A DNA stretch of 64,000 nt, from NCBI GenBank assembly GCA_029250945.1, contig JAQXEG010000009.1, positions 124,001 to 188,000 of the forward strand, written 5' to 3'. A model generated the notes under the pieces. It made no database searches and had not been told where the DNA came from. It worked only from the letters and a program-made list of their open reading frames with translations. A program made the position numbers and the translations under genes. Shown in pieces: positions 1 through 11,465 of the stretch; within the stretch, counting starts at the first letter, position 1; each line of letters opens with the position of its first letter. This stretch comes from Yoonia sp. (lineage in GTDB: Bacteria > Pseudomonadota > Alphaproteobacteria > Rhodobacterales > Rhodobacteraceae).

Positions 1-1475
<1,475 letters not shown>

Positions 1476-1549
1476 GTTGTGCGCATTTAGCATTGTTTAT
1501 TGGCACATCGCGGGCCACAGCTTGGATCATTCAACCGAAAGCCTGACAG

Positions 1550-2392
1550 ATGCAACTGGCCACTGAGCAACAACTGACCGCCCTTGGGATCGCGCCCATT
1601 GGGCATAACACCAGCGGTGGCCGCTGGCGCACTGAGGCCATGCGCAGCCATGCCACCCCTCGCCTGCTTTATATCACCAAGGGGCAAGGCCGGATTACCG
1701 TCGCGGGGCTCACACGTGGTTATGGCCCCAACAACCTGATCTTTGTGGCTGCGCACACGATGTAAGGGTTTGATACCGGCCCGACCGTTTTCGGTCACAT
1801 GCTCACCATTCCTGCCCCCATGGCCGCCAAATGGCCCGATGAACCCGTGCATCTGCGGATGCGCGACGTCATTGTGCAAAAGGAATGGTTCTTGATGGTC
1901 GAAGCCCTCGAGCGTGAGCTGAGCAATGCCGGTAACACCCATTCACGTGCCGCACATTACCACCTTGGGCTGATGGCCGTGTTTTTTGATCGGCTCGTGG
2001 AAAAATCCCCCGCTGACACGCTGCAGACACGCCGCCGCACAAGTGCCGCGCGCCTTGTGGCAGCCTATAGCGATCTGATCGCACGCGATTACCGCAAGGA
2101 ACGCGGCGTGGCGGATTATGCCAACATGTTGGGCGTGACGGCGACACATCGGACACGGTGTTGCAACCAGACCTGCGGGAAATCCGCGCTGGCGCTGCTG
2201 CGCGACCGTATCAACTATGAGGCCTGCGTGCTTTTGCGCGAAACCCAAACGCCTGTGAACGAAATTGCGGCCCAGCTCGGCTTTGTCAGCGCAGCTTATT
2301 TCACCCGCAGCTTTGCATCCCAAACCGGCATCACCCCCAGCGATTTTCGCAAGCACGGTGCCCCAACGCAGCAATTCATGCCGCCATCATAG
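1550..2392 (+). pseudogene. AraC-family transcriptional regulator broken by an in-frame TAA
   Basis: One continuous frame of 281 codons is interrupted by TAA at 1763-1765. Before the stop lies a cupin-like sensor N-terminus (71 residues, ending FVAAHTM). After it the same frame resumes at once with GFDTGPTVFGH and runs through the middle of the protein to a typical AraC DNA-binding domain ([20 protein letters not shown], then [12 protein letters not shown]). A single base change explains the break. Re-initiation at ATG 1799 could still give a 197-residue protein carrying the DNA-binding domain without the sensor. It lies upstream of, and in line with, the peptide ABC transporter; whether it controlled that operon is inference. 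Confidence 0.85.
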
Positions 2393-2482
2393 CGCTTTGG
2401 AATGAAGCCAACCATGCGCCCGAAATGTCGCAAATGGCGCCTAGACGCGTCGTAAATGTGATCAGAATTTACAATGCGCCGG

Positions 2483-2511
2483 TTGACGTCCCCCCAAAAA
2501 AAATGCGCTAT
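2483..2511 (+). promoter_or_regulatory. candidate sigma70-type promoter of the ABC importer
   Basis: TTGACG at 2483-2488 and CGCTAT at 2506-2511, 17 bases apart. The spacer holds runs of six C and eight A. The start codon of the binding-protein gene follows 103 bases downstream, preceded by a GGGAGAG ribosome site. Predicted by eye only; the -10 match is weak, as is common in this order. Confidence 0.4.
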
Positions 2512-2613
2512 GGTTGGGATCGGCGCTGTCGCTTTTTGAGGCAGCAGCAGTTGGACGCAACAATACGTCCCATCTGTCCGCTCAATAAAAATATGTGTCA
2601 CAGGGAGAGACGA

Positions 2614-4275
2614 ATGACGCAAGTAACACAAACAAAGATGCACCCAGCCGCAACGATGTATGCAGCAGAGGAAAAGGCAGGCAAACTCAGCCGCCGTGAA
2701 TTTCTGTCGCGCACAACGGCATTGGGCCTGACATCTGCGGCTGCATACGGCCTGTTGGGCCTGAACGCGCCCGCTGAGGCCGCCGCACACGCTGCAATGG
2801 GCGGCACCGTGCGGATGCAGATGGAAGTCCGCGCACTGAAGGACCCACGCACATTTGACTGGACGCAGATGGCGTTCATCTCAGCGGGTTGGCTGGAGTA
2901 TCTGGTAGAATATAACTCCGACGGGTCGTTCCAGCCAATGTTGCTGGAATCATGGTCTGTGAATGACGATGCGACAGTGTACACATTGAACGTGCGTAAG
3001 GGCGTGAAATGGAACGACGGCTCTGACTTTACCGCCGAAGACGTTGCGCGCAACATCACCGGTTGGGCTGACAAAAAGTTCGAAGGTAACTCTATGGCGG
3101 GCCGTTTCGCGGTTCTTGTTGATCCAAACACCGAGCAGGCCATCGAAGGCGCTATCGAAGTTGTCGACAGCCACACAGTGAAACTGAACCTGCCAGCCTC
3201 CGACATCTCGTTGATTGCGGGCATGGCTGACTATCCTGCGGCCATCGTGCCAGCAGGCTTTACCGCCGACACAATGATGTCCAACCCTGTCGGCACTGGC
3301 CCCTACTTGCCGGATGAGTACGAAGTACAGGTCAAAGCATCGCTCGTGCGTAACGAAGGCCACGACTGGTGGGGCTATGCGGCTGGCAAGGGCGCGTATC
3401 TGGACCGTATCGAATACATCGACTACGGCACAGATCCGGCAGCTTGGGTTGCAGCAGCAGCCGCTGACGAAGTTGACATGTTCTATGAAACAGTCGGCGA
3501 CTTTGTGGATATCGTTGAAGGTATCGGTTGGGAACGTTCCGAAGTGGCATCCGCAGCGACGATCGTTATCCGTCCAAACCAGCTGGCCGAAGTTGATGGC
3601 GCGACACCTTATGCAGACAAACGTGTGCGTCAGGCGATTGCAATGGCAGTTGATCCCGCCGTCCTGCTGGAGCTTGGTTATTCCAACCGTGGTGCCGTGG
3701 CCCGCAACCAGCACGTAGGTCCGATGCACCCTGCATGGGCTGATGTGCCTGCGCTGCCATATGATCCGGCAAAAGCGTTGGAAATGCTGACCGAAGCCGG
3801 CATGGCCGATTTCGAAATGGAAGTCAGCTCAATCGACGATGACTGGCGCAAGAACACCACAGCGGCTGTTGTAGCTCAGTTGCAGGATGCTGGCTTCAAC
3901 GCCAAGCACACTGTGATCCCGGGCTCGACGTTCTGGAACGACTGGACGAAATATCCGTTCTCTTCCACGAACTGGAACCACCGTCCGCTTGATACACAGA
4001 TCTTGGGTCTGGCGTACCGTTCTGGTGAAGCTTGGAACGAAGCTGGCTTTGCCAATGCTGAGTTTGACGCGCTGCTGGCCGAAGCCAACTCTATCGCGGA
4101 TGCAGATGCGCGCCGCGAAGTGATGGCGAAACTGCAAGCCATCATGACCGAAGAAGGCGTGACATTGCAGCCATACTGGCGCTCGCTCTACCGTCACTCC
4201 AAGCCGGGTTTTGTAGGCTGGGATATGCACATTGCGTATCTGCCGCAGATCTACAAGATCGGCATGGCTGCCTAA
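2614..4275 (+). CDS. Oligopeptide-type ABC transporter periplasmic binding protein (SBP_bac_5), Tat-exported
   Basis: Captures the substrate, probably a peptide or similar solute, for the importer encoded by the next three genes. The start at 2614 sits 6 bases after a strong GGGAGAG ribosome site; in-frame codons further upstream have none. The 553-residue product begins with about 25 residues, then the twin-arginine motif SRREFLSRT, a hydrophobic stretch and an Ala-rich cleavage region near residue 55, so folded export by Tat is likely. Family features include [17 protein letters not shown] and DFTAEDV near residue 140 and the [11 protein letters not shown] segment. The true substrate cannot be read from sequence. 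Confidence 0.9.
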   Translation: MTQVTQTKMHPAATMYAAEEKAGKLSRREFLSRTTALGLTSAAAYGLLGLNAPAEAAAHAAMGGTVRMQMEVRALKDPRTFDWTQMAFISAGWLEYLVEYNSDGSFQPMLLESWSVNDDATVYTLNVRKGVKWNDGSDFTAEDVARNITGWADKKFEGNSMAGRFAVLVDPNTEQAIEGAIEVVDSHTVKLNLPASDISLIAGMADYPAAIVPAGFTADTMMSNPVGTGPYLPDEYEVQVKASLVRNEGHDWWGYAAGKGAYLDRIEYIDYGTDPAAWVAAAAADEVDMFYETVGDFVDIVEGIGWERSEVASAATIVIRPNQLAEVDGATPYADKRVRQAIAMAVDPAVLLELGYSNRGAVARNQHVGPMHPAWADVPALPYDPAKALEMLTEAGMADFEMEVSSIDDDWRKNTTAAVVAQLQDAGFNAKHTVIPGSTFWNDWTKYPFSSTNWNHRPLDTQILGLAYRSGEAWNEAGFANAEFDALLAEANSIADADARREVMAKLQAIMTEEGVTLQPYWRSLYRHSKPGFVGWDMHIAYLPQIYKIGMAA

Positions 4276-4290
4276 ACCAGCTGACAAATT

Positions 4291-4325
4291 GGGCCGCGCT
4301 ACATTACGTAGTGCGGCCCTTTTTT
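4291..4325 (+). terminator. Rho-independent terminator or attenuator after the binding-protein gene
   Basis: GGGCCGCGCTAC (4291-4302) pairs with GTAGTGCGGCCC (4308-4319) across a 5-base loop, with one G-T pair, followed by six T. Lying inside the operon, it probably lowers expression of the permease and ATPase genes relative to the abundant binding protein, a common pattern in ABC importers. Confidence 0.85.
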
Positions 4326-4413
4326 ACCGTATTTTGCTCGCGCATTTGGGCCAACCCAAAGCCGCACCGATTTCCCGACGGACAACGCACCGTCACTGCC
4401 AACAGGGGCCTTT

Positions 4414-5439
4414 ATGGGACTGTTTATTCTGCGCCGCCTTGGGGTCATGATCCTCACGGCGATCTGCCTGACGTTTATCGTGTTTTGGTTGACCAACCTG
4501 ACACCCAACCTTGAAAAACTCGCGAAGACACAAGGCAACTTCCGCATGTCGGATGAGGCCGTGACCAGCTATCTGACCAACCGCGGCTATATGCAGCCCC
4601 TGCCCGTCAAATATGGCGAATGGCTGGGCGTGTTGCCGGGGTACGAAATTCAGGGTGCTGATGGCGAACTGCGCCGCAGATGCGACGAAGGGCAAACGTT
4701 TTGTGGGGTCTTGCAAGGTGAATGGGGCTTCTCAACCGTCTTTAAGGACGATGTTAGCAGCATCATTTCCACCCGCCTGGCCCTGACGGGCAAATTGATG
4801 TTCTGGGTCATGATGGTCATGGTCCCCGGCGCGCTGATCATTGGCGTTCTGGCGGGCATGCGCGAGGGGTCGCGCACGGACCGGTCCCTGTCGATCGTTT
4901 CAATCGTCTCGACCGCGACGCCGGAATACGTATCAGGTGTTGTGTTCATTTCGCTATTCGCGACCGGCACCTTTGGGATGCAGTGGTTCAAGGGCACGGC
5001 GACGGCGGCCATGGACAATGCGACGTTTGAAAACTTCCTCCTGCCCGTCATTACCATCGCGCTTTATGGCATGGGGTATATTGCACGCATGACCCGCGCC
5101 TCGATGACCGAGGTCATGACAGCCCAGTATATCCGCACCGCACGGCTAAAGGGCGTGGCGTTCCACACGATCGTCCTTAAGCACGCGTTGCGCAACGCAC
5201 TGATCGCGCCGTTCACCGTGATCATGCTGCAAATTCCGTGGCTGCTAAACGGCGTTGTCATTGTCGAGACCTTGTTCAACTATAAAGGTTTCGGCTGGAC
5301 GCTTGTGCAAGCTGCATCCAACAACGACATCGAACTGCTTTTGGGCGTGTCTGTTGTGTCCGTCTTTGTGGTGCTTGTCACACAGCTGATTTCCGACATC
5401 GGCTATGTGTTCTTGAACCCACGCATCCGCATTTCTTAA
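4414..5439 (+). CDS. ABC transporter permease, DppB/OppB type
   Basis: First of two membrane subunits of the importer. The 341-residue protein begins with the family's typical LFILRRLGVMILTAICLTF transmembrane helix, then a periplasmic region of about 110 residues containing two cysteines, then about five more helices. The EAA-like coupling loop is seen as YIRTARLKGVAFHTIVLKHA around residue 240, the segment that docks on the ATPase. ATG 4414 has an AGGGG ribosome site a few bases upstream. It follows the internal terminator and is 12 bases from the next permease gene. Confidence 0.9.
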   Translation: MGLFILRRLGVMILTAICLTFIVFWLTNLTPNLEKLAKTQGNFRMSDEAVTSYLTNRGYMQPLPVKYGEWLGVLPGYEIQGADGELRRRCDEGQTFCGVLQGEWGFSTVFKDDVSSIISTRLALTGKLMFWVMMVMVPGALIIGVLAGMREGSRTDRSLSIVSIVSTATPEYVSGVVFISLFATGTFGMQWFKGTATAAMDNATFENFLLPVITIALYGMGYIARMTRASMTEVMTAQYIRTARLKGVAFHTIVLKHALRNALIAPFTVIMLQIPWLLNGVVIVETLFNYKGFGWTLVQAASNNDIELLLGVSVVSVFVVLVTQLISDIGYVFLNPRIRIS

Positions 5440-5451
5440 AGGAACCTCGCC

Positions 5452-6903
5452 ATGGAATCCCTCACTTGGACCGGCGCAACAGGCGCCTTTTTGAACCCGA
5501 TCTGGACAATGACTCTGGCGTGCCTTGCGCTTGCGGTGGTGCTTCAGATCATATTGTCATTTTTTGCAGCCCCCGCGACGCTGCAATCCAACCCAGACGG
5601 CACATTGGCCAAGCGCGGTGGCTATTTGGGCGGCGTGGAGCGCGTCACCAAGGTCGCCTTCATGGCCCTGCTAGCGCTTTCGGTGTTGTATGTGGTGGCG
5701 GGCATCGTCACCCCCTACGGCACAAGCGGCATCATCGGCGTGATGTTCAAACGTTTCTTGCCCGTCTGGATCGCGCTTATCGTGACTTTCTCGGTTTCGA
5801 TCTACTTTAAACGCAACCTCGGCCTTTACGGCAAACTGTTCGACAGCACCGTTGGCATGGTCGGCTTTGGTATTGTGATGTTCTGGGTGTTCACCGCAAT
5901 TTTCGCGGGCGCATTCGACATGCTTGTGACCCACAGCGAATTTTCACAAGTGTCCGGCCTAAAGAACAAGGTCCCCGGCGTCCCCATGCCAGAAGGCACA
6001 GCCGGCGATTGGCCCCACTACCTGCTAGGGGGCGACAACCTTGCGCGCGACATCTTTAGCCGCGTGGTCAAAGGGTCCATGGTCGTGATCGCCGTTGCAC
6101 CGTTGGCGACATTGTTCGCCTTTATGGTGGGCATCACACTCGGCTTGCCCGCGGGCTATTACGGTGGCCGCCTTGATACGATCCTGTCGTTCATCGCGAA
6201 CCTGATACTCGCCTTTCCGGTCATCTTGCTGTTCTACCTGCTGGTCACACCGGAAATCGTGGAAACAGGCATTCCGTCCTATATGGCCGCGTTCCTGTTT
6301 GTGTTCCCGCTGGTGTTCTTTGCGGTGCTTTTGAATTCCCGCTTTTACACGCAGCCCGCCAAACGCACTCCGATCCTGATTGTTGTGCTAGGTGTGCTGG
6401 CGTGGCTATACCTGTCGCTTATTTCGCAGTCAGGCACGGTTCTGAACTTCTTGCCAAGCTGGCTGGATGGGTTCGACGTAGATGCGGGTATCCTTGTGGT
6501 GTTTGTGTCGGTCGTGTTCGTCAACTCGCCCACCGTGTTCCGTATTGTGCGTGGTCTGGCCCTTGATTTGCGGACACGCGACTATGTCGCTGCGGCCCAA
6601 ACCCGTGGCGAAGGTGCGTGGTATATCATGCTTTGGGAAATCCTGCCCAATGCACGTGGCCCGCTGATCGTCGATTTCTGTCTGCGCATCGGCTACACAA
6701 CCATCCTTTTGGGAACGCTCGGGTTCTTTGGCCTCGGCCTGCCGCCCGAAAGCCCTGATTGGGGGTCCACAATCAACGAAGGGCGCAAGCTCTTGCTAAT
6801 CTACGCCCACCCTGCACTGCCACCTGCGATCGCACTTTTGTCGCTGGTGCTGGGTCTGAACCTGCTGGCCGATGGCCTGCGCGAAGAATCTCTGAAGGAT
6901 TAA
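5452..6903 (+). CDS. ABC transporter permease, DppC/OppC type, enlarged
   Basis: Second membrane subunit of the importer. The C-terminal half holds the conserved coupling loop RDYVAAAQTRGEGAWYIMLW and the motif TLGFFGLGLPPESPDWG. At 483 residues it is clearly longer than the usual DppC of about 300. Extra hydrophobic segments occupy the N-terminal ~180 residues, and a hydrophobic insert lies before the coupling loop, roughly residues 265-345. The start ATG 5452 is preceded by AAAGGAACC. The stop is 4 bases from the ATPase gene, so the two are translated together. Confidence 0.88.
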   Translation: MESLTWTGATGAFLNPIWTMTLACLALAVVLQIILSFFAAPATLQSNPDGTLAKRGGYLGGVERVTKVAFMALLALSVLYVVAGIVTPYGTSGIIGVMFKRFLPVWIALIVTFSVSIYFKRNLGLYGKLFDSTVGMVGFGIVMFWVFTAIFAGAFDMLVTHSEFSQVSGLKNKVPGVPMPEGTAGDWPHYLLGGDNLARDIFSRVVKGSMVVIAVAPLATLFAFMVGITLGLPAGYYGGRLDTILSFIANLILAFPVILLFYLLVTPEIVETGIPSYMAAFLFVFPLVFFAVLLNSRFYTQPAKRTPILIVVLGVLAWLYLSLISQSGTVLNFLPSWLDGFDVDAGILVVFVSVVFVNSPTVFRIVRGLALDLRTRDYVAAAQTRGEGAWYIMLWEILPNARGPLIVDFCLRIGYTTILLGTLGFFGLGLPPESPDWGSTINEGRKLLLIYAHPALPPAIALLSLVLGLNLLADGLREESLKD

Positions 6904-6907
6904 TCTC

Positions 6908-8992
6908 ATGGAAAAGCAAGATTACGACGGCCCCATCCTTGAGATCGACAAACTGTCCATCTCGTTCTTTACGCGCTTGCGTGAAATCCCAGCGGTCATG
7001 GATTTTTCCGCCACCATCCAACCCGGTGAGGCATTGGGCCTTGTCGGGGAATCCGGTTGCGGGAAATCCACGGTAGCGCTTGGCGTCATGCAGGATTTGG
7101 GCGTGAACGGCCGCATTGTTGGCGGGTCCATCAAGTTCAAGGGCGAAGAGCTAAACACAATGTCGCCCGAACGGCTGCGCGATATACGCGGGTCCGAGAT
7201 TGCGATGATCTATCAAGAACCCATGGCGTCGCTGAACCCCGCCATGAAGATCGCCAAACAACTCATGGAAGTCCCCATGATTCACGAAGGCGTGTCCGAG
7301 AAAGAGGCATACGCCCGCGCACTCGAGGTCGTGAAAGACGTCAAACTGCCCGATCCCGAACGCATCCTGAAATCCTATCCGCACCAGCTGTCAGGCGGTC
7401 AACAACAGCGCATCGTGATCGCGATGGCGTTGATGTCCAAACCATCGCTGCTAATCTTGGACGAACCCACAACCGCATTGGATGTAACGGTTGAGGCCGC
7501 GGTGGTCGAATTGGTCAAGGATCTGGGCAAGAAATACGGCACCTCTATGCTGTTTATCTCACACAACCTTGGCCTTGTGCTGGAAACCTGCGACCGCATT
7601 TGTGTGATGTATTCCGGTGAAGCAGTTGAACGCGGCTCTATCGAGGATGTGTTCGATGAGATGCAGCACCCCTACACGCAGGCGCTGTTCCGCTCTATTC
7701 CACTGCCCGGCGCCGACAAGAACGCCCGCCCCTTGGTGGCCATTCCAGGCAATTTCCCGTTGCCTCATGAACGCCCTGACGGCTGTAACTTTGGCCCGCG
7801 CTGCGACTATTTTGAGGCGGGGCGTTGCGACAGCCAAGTCATTGATATGACGCAAGTACACGGCAACGATCGCCATCAGACCCGCTGTCTGCGCAACACC
7901 GAAATCGACTGGAATTCCCCCATCACTGTCGGTGAGCAAAAGCAAAAGGCACCTGTTGGCGATGTCGTCCTGAAAATGGACAACCTCAAGAAATACTATG
8001 AGGTGGCGGCCAACGCCCTGTTCGGCGGCGGCGAAAAGAAAGTCGTCAAAGCCAATGAAACCCTGTCATTCGAGGCTCGCGAATCCGAGACCCTCGCCAT
8101 TGTAGGTGAATCAGGCTGTGGTAAATCCACCTTTGCCAAGGTGCTGATGGGGCTTGAGACAGCGACAGATGGTGAAATCCTGCTCGACAATGGGTCCATC
8201 GGCAGCACACCGATTGAAAACCGCGACACGAAAACCGTGGCCGATATCCAGATGGTGTTCCAGAACCCGTTTGATACGCTCAACCCGTCCATGACGGTTG
8301 GACGGCAGATTATTCGTGCGCTGGAAATCTTCAAGATCGGCAAGAATGATACTGAGCGCCGCGAACGGATGCTCAAGCTACTTGATCTGGTCAAACTGCC
8401 GCGCGCCTTTGCCGACCGGATGCCGCGTCAGTTGTCAGGCGGGCAAAAGCAACGTGTGGGCATCGCCCGCGCCTTTGCCGGTGATGCGCGCATCGTTGTG
8501 GCGGATGAACCTGTCTCCGCGCTTGACGTGTCTGTGCAGGCCGCCGTGACTGATCTGTTGATGGAAATCCAGCGCGAACATAAGACCACGCTTTTGTTTA
8601 TCAGCCACGATCTGTCGATTGTGCGCTATCTGTCGGATCGTGTGATGGTCATGTATCTGGGTCATGTGGTTGAACTGGGGAGCACCGATCAAGTATTCGC
8701 CCCGCCATACCATCCCTACACGGAGGCGTTGCTATCTGCCGTGCCCATCGCCGATACCAGCGTGCAGAAAAAGCACATCGTGCTAGAGGGCGACATCCCA
8801 TCCGCGATGAATCCGCCAACTGGCTGCCCGTTCCAGACACGTTGCAACTGGAAATCAAAGGTTGCCGGCGGTCTGTGCGAAAAAGAGGTGCCACCCGTGC
8901 GCATGCTGGCCGAGGGTCATCAGGTCAAATGCCACCTGTCTGACGTCGATTTGACGGGGATGGAACCGGTCATCAAAATCGCCGCTGAATAA
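6908..8992 (+). CDS. Fused dipeptide/oligopeptide ABC transporter ATPase (DppD-DppF type)
   Basis: Powers the importer with both nucleotide-binding domains in one 694-residue chain. Domain 1 has Walker A GESGCGKSTVALG, signature LSGGQQQRIVIA and Walker [14 protein letters not shown]. Domain 2 starts near residue 355 and has GESGCGKSTFAKV, LSGGQKQRVGIA and IVVADEPVSALDV. Each half ends in the cysteine-bearing oligo_HPY tail (CNFGPRCDYFEAGRC; GCPFQTRCNWKS). Fusion of the two ATPases is a known arrangement. It is the last gene of the operon. Confidence 0.93.
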   Translation: MEKQDYDGPILEIDKLSISFFTRLREIPAVMDFSATIQPGEALGLVGESGCGKSTVALGVMQDLGVNGRIVGGSIKFKGEELNTMSPERLRDIRGSEIAMIYQEPMASLNPAMKIAKQLMEVPMIHEGVSEKEAYARALEVVKDVKLPDPERILKSYPHQLSGGQQQRIVIAMALMSKPSLLILDEPTTALDVTVEAAVVELVKDLGKKYGTSMLFISHNLGLVLETCDRICVMYSGEAVERGSIEDVFDEMQHPYTQALFRSIPLPGADKNARPLVAIPGNFPLPHERPDGCNFGPRCDYFEAGRCDSQVIDMTQVHGNDRHQTRCLRNTEIDWNSPITVGEQKQKAPVGDVVLKMDNLKKYYEVAANALFGGGEKKVVKANETLSFEARESETLAIVGESGCGKSTFAKVLMGLETATDGEILLDNGSIGSTPIENRDTKTVADIQMVFQNPFDTLNPSMTVGRQIIRALEIFKIGKNDTERRERMLKLLDLVKLPRAFADRMPRQLSGGQKQRVGIARAFAGDARIVVADEPVSALDVSVQAAVTDLLMEIQREHKTTLLFISHDLSIVRYLSDRVMVMYLGHVVELGSTDQVFAPPYHPYTEALLSAVPIADTSVQKKHIVLEGDIPSAMNPPTGCPFQTRCNWKSKVAGGLCEKEVPPVRMLAEGHQVKCHLSDVDLTGMEPVIKIAAE

Positions 8993-8998
8993 ACAACA

Positions 8999-9030
8999 GC
9001 GCGTCCTGAGGTCTGGGGCGCGCCGCTTTT
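8999..9030 (+). terminator. Terminator of the ABC importer operon
   Basis: GCGCGTCC (8999-9006) pairs with GGGGCGCGC (9015-9023) across an 8-base loop, allowing one G-T pair, followed by CGCTTTT. It lies 7 bases after the stop of the ATPase gene. The T tract is short, so termination may be partial. Confidence 0.6.
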
Positions 9031-9052
9031 CTAGCTCTGAGATTTAGTTAGA

Positions 9053-9628
9053 TTAGTTGCCCCAGATGATCCGCACGTAATTGCGGGTCTCTTTATAGGA
9101 TGGCACGCCATTGTATTTTTGAACGGCGCCGGGCCCTGCGTTATACGCCGCTAGTGCAAGGCGCCATGATCCAAATGTCTCGTACTGGGTACGTAAATAC
9201 CGTGCGCCATCTTCAAGGTTTTGGGCCGGATCAGACGGGTTCACGCCAAGTAAACGTACCGTGCCTGGCATCAACTGGGCCAAACCCATCACCCCTTTGA
9301 CCGATCTGGCTTGGGCGTTCCAACCGCGTTCTTGTTGCACGAGGCGCAAAAACAAATGCCCTGGCACGCCATTACGACGTGCAGCTGCGCGCGCCACATT
9401 CAGGTACGGCCCCGCATAGCGGCCGCGATAGCTGGGTGATTTGCTGGCAATTGTCGGCACAGCGGCGCGTGGCGGCTGTAACAGGATGGAATTGTTATAC
9501 TGCTGGGCCGAGCGGTTATCCAAAACTGATAGCTGATTTTAGAACAACGTATCACGCGCAGATTGCGCAACACTTACACCCGGAATGGCGACCAATCCCA
9601 CAACAACAAAAACACGCAGAAACTGCAA
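9053..9628 (-). pseudogene. Lytic transglycosylase severed from its signal peptide by an in-frame TAA
   Basis: Soluble lytic transglycosylases cut periplasmic peptidoglycan, so they need export. The minus-strand frame starts at a TTG (9628) after GGGGGGCAAGAA, encodes a normal signal peptide (QFLRVFVVVGLVAIPGVSVAQS) and ends at TAA 9539-9541 after 29 codons. The same frame then continues without another stop through an intact SLT domain: catalytic Glu in [31 protein letters not shown] and YVRIIW. A TTG at 9523 could start a 156-residue enzyme without an export signal, which would be useless in the cytoplasm. A single base change is the simplest cause. Confidence 0.8.
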
Positions 9629-9774
9629 TTCTTGCCCCCCATAGGTTATCTCGACAACATATAGGTACCACATTCGCCTTGGCTACCTTTTTCACGATCT
9701 CAACAAGCTGTTTACCTTGATCCCGCAAAAGAGGCATAAGTTGAAACAACCAGAATCGACCAAGGGGAACCCAA

Positions 9775-10311
9775 ATGGCTGGCAGCGTGAATAAAGTGAT
9801 CTTGATCGGCAATTTGGGGCGCGACCCCGAGGTGCGGACATTCGGCAATGGTGGCAAAGTCTGTAATCTGCGCATCGCAACATCCGAAAACTGGAAAGAC
9901 AAAAACACCGGCGAACGCCGTGAACGCACCGAATGGCATTCGGTCGCGATCTTCTCCGAACCGCTCGTGCGCGTGTCCGAACAATATCTGCGTAAAGGCA
10001 GCAAGGTCTATATCGAAGGCCAGCTTGAAACCCGCAAATGGCAGGACCAATCAGGTCAGGACAAATACTCAACCGAGGTGGTTTTGCGCCCTTACACATC
10101 AACCCTGACCATGCTGGACGGACGCGGCGATAACGCTGGCGGCGGCGGTGGTGGTGGTGGTGGCGGTTACGTCGGCAATGACAGCGGTGGCTATGGCGGC
10201 GGTGATACTGGCGGCTACGGCGGCGGGTCTGCCGGTGGCGGCGGCTACGACCAAGGTGGCGGGTCTGCCGGTGGCGGTCGTTCTGACATGGATGACGAAA
10301 TCCCGTTCTAA
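9775..10311 (+). CDS. ssb: Single-stranded DNA-binding protein
   Basis: Coats single-stranded DNA in replication, repair and recombination. The 178-residue protein begins with the OB-fold start [16 protein letters not shown], followed by [11 protein letters not shown] and [18 protein letters not shown] flexible glycine-rich linker of about 60 residues follows (including ten consecutive Gly), then the acidic tip MDDEIPF that binds partner proteins. The gene is monocistronic and convergent with aroB; a palindromic repeat lies between them. Confidence 0.97.
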   Translation: MAGSVNKVILIGNLGRDPEVRTFGNGGKVCNLRIATSENWKDKNTGERRERTEWHSVAIFSEPLVRVSEQYLRKGSKVYIEGQLETRKWQDQSGQDKYSTEVVLRPYTSTLTMLDGRGDNAGGGGGGGGGGYVGNDSGGYGGGDTGGYGGGSAGGGGYDQGGGSAGGGRSDMDDEIPF

Positions 10312-10318
10312 ACGCACC

Positions 10319-10347
10319 TGCGTAGGATGGGTTTTAACCCATCTTAC
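10319..10347. repeat. Dispersed palindromic repeat between ssb and aroB (copy 1)
   Basis: GATGGGTT-TT-AACCCATC at 10326-10343 is a perfect 8+2+8 palindrome directly after the aroB stop codon. Twenty bases (10319-10338) recur exactly, in inverted orientation, at 26164-26183 directly after the sufS stop codon. It may act as a bidirectional terminator or processing hairpin for the converging genes. Confidence 0.75.
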
Positions 10348-11465
10348 CGCTGCGACAGCGCATCATCTAAAACCGATAGAACCGCATCACGCGGCACATC
10401 GCTTGTAATGAACGCATCGCCAATATCGCGCGCCAGTATGAACCGCAGCTGGCCCGCGATCACCTTTTTGTCTTGCCCCATCAGCCCGAGCAAGGCCGCC
10501 GCATCCGGCAAATCCCCATCGATATCGCGCAGGTCCGTTTTCATCCCCATCGCACGCAAATGGGCGCGCACACGGCTCGGGGCCTCTTGGCTGCAAAGAC
10601 CAAGCCGCGACGACAATTCAAACGCCATCGCACAGCCAATCGCCACACCTTCACCGTGCAGCAGGCGGTCGGAATATCCCGTCGCCGCCTCGAACGCATG
10701 ACAGAACGTATGCCCAAGGTTCAACAGCGCGCGATCCCCCTGCTCTGTCTCGTCACGTTGTACGATATCCGCTTTCATCTGGCACGACCGCGTCACCGCA
10801 TAGACCCGCGCATCCATGTCACCCGCGGCTAGGGCCGGTCCGTTCTCTTCGAGCCAATCAAAAAACGCCGCATCGCCGAGCAGCCCATATTTCACAACCT
10901 CGCCGTAGCCCGCTAGAAAATCTCGTGGTGCAAGCGTGCCAAGCAGCGCCGTATCAGCCAGCACCAGTGACGGTTGGTGAAAAGCGCCAATCAGGTTCTT
11001 GCCGTGGGGCGCATTGATCCCGGTTTTGCCCCCGACGGAGCTGTCGACTTGCGCCAGCACAGTTGTCGGGATTTGCACAAACCGCACGCCACGGCGCAGG
11101 ATTGCCGCCGCAAACCCCACCAGATCACCAATCACCCCGCCGCCAAAGGCGATCACAACATCGCCGCGTTCAACTTTCTGATCAAGCAGCCATTCAACGG
11201 TGCGTTGCAGCTGCGGCCAGCCCTTTGTCGCCTCACCCGCAGGCAAGGCAAGCGCGGCACTGGTAAATCCAGCGGCCTCTAACCCCGTCTGCAGGCGGCT
11301 AAGGTGAAGCGCCGACACCGTTTCATCCGTCACAATCGCCAGATGTTTACGCCCGCCCAACGGGGCAATAACCTCTGCCACGCCGTCGAGAATATCAGGT
11401 CCGATCAGGATATCATATTCACGTCCCGGAAGGTCGACATGAACGGTGGACTGCGGGCGGATCAT
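10344..11465 (-). CDS. aroB: 3-dehydroquinate synthase
   Basis: Second step of the shikimate pathway: an NAD- and metal-dependent conversion of DAHP to 3-dehydroquinate. The 373-residue protein shows the nucleotide-binding motif AFGGGVIGDLVGFAAA, the RGVRFVQIPTTVLAQVDSSV block, GKTGINAPHGKNLIGAFHQP and the metal-binding LLNLGHTFCHAFE and LHGEGVAIG segments. The start overlaps the aroK stop by 4 bases (ATGA), so the two are translationally coupled. Confidence 0.97.
   Translation of the reverse strand: MIRPQSTVHVDLPGREYDILIGPDILDGVAEVIAPLGGRKHLAIVTDETVSALHLSRLQTGLEAAGFTSAALALPAGEATKGWPQLQRTVEWLLDQKVERGDVVIAFGGGVIGDLVGFAAAILRRGVRFVQIPTTVLAQVDSSVGGKTGINAPHGKNLIGAFHQPSLVLADTALLGTLAPRDFLAGYGEVVKYGLLGDAAFFDWLEENGPALAAGDMDARVYAVTRSCQMKADIVQRDETEQGDRALLNLGHTFCHAFEAATGYSDRLLHGEGVAIGCAMAFELSSRLGLCSQEAPSRVRAHLRAMGMKTDLRDIDGDLPDAAALLGLMGQDKKVIAGQLRFILARDIGDAFITSDVPRDAVLSVLDDALSQR

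Noticed and set aside
10141-10170. Poly-glycine stretch in ssb as a frameshift site
   Set aside because: Gly-rich linkers are normal in SSB, and the codons vary enough to hinder slippage.
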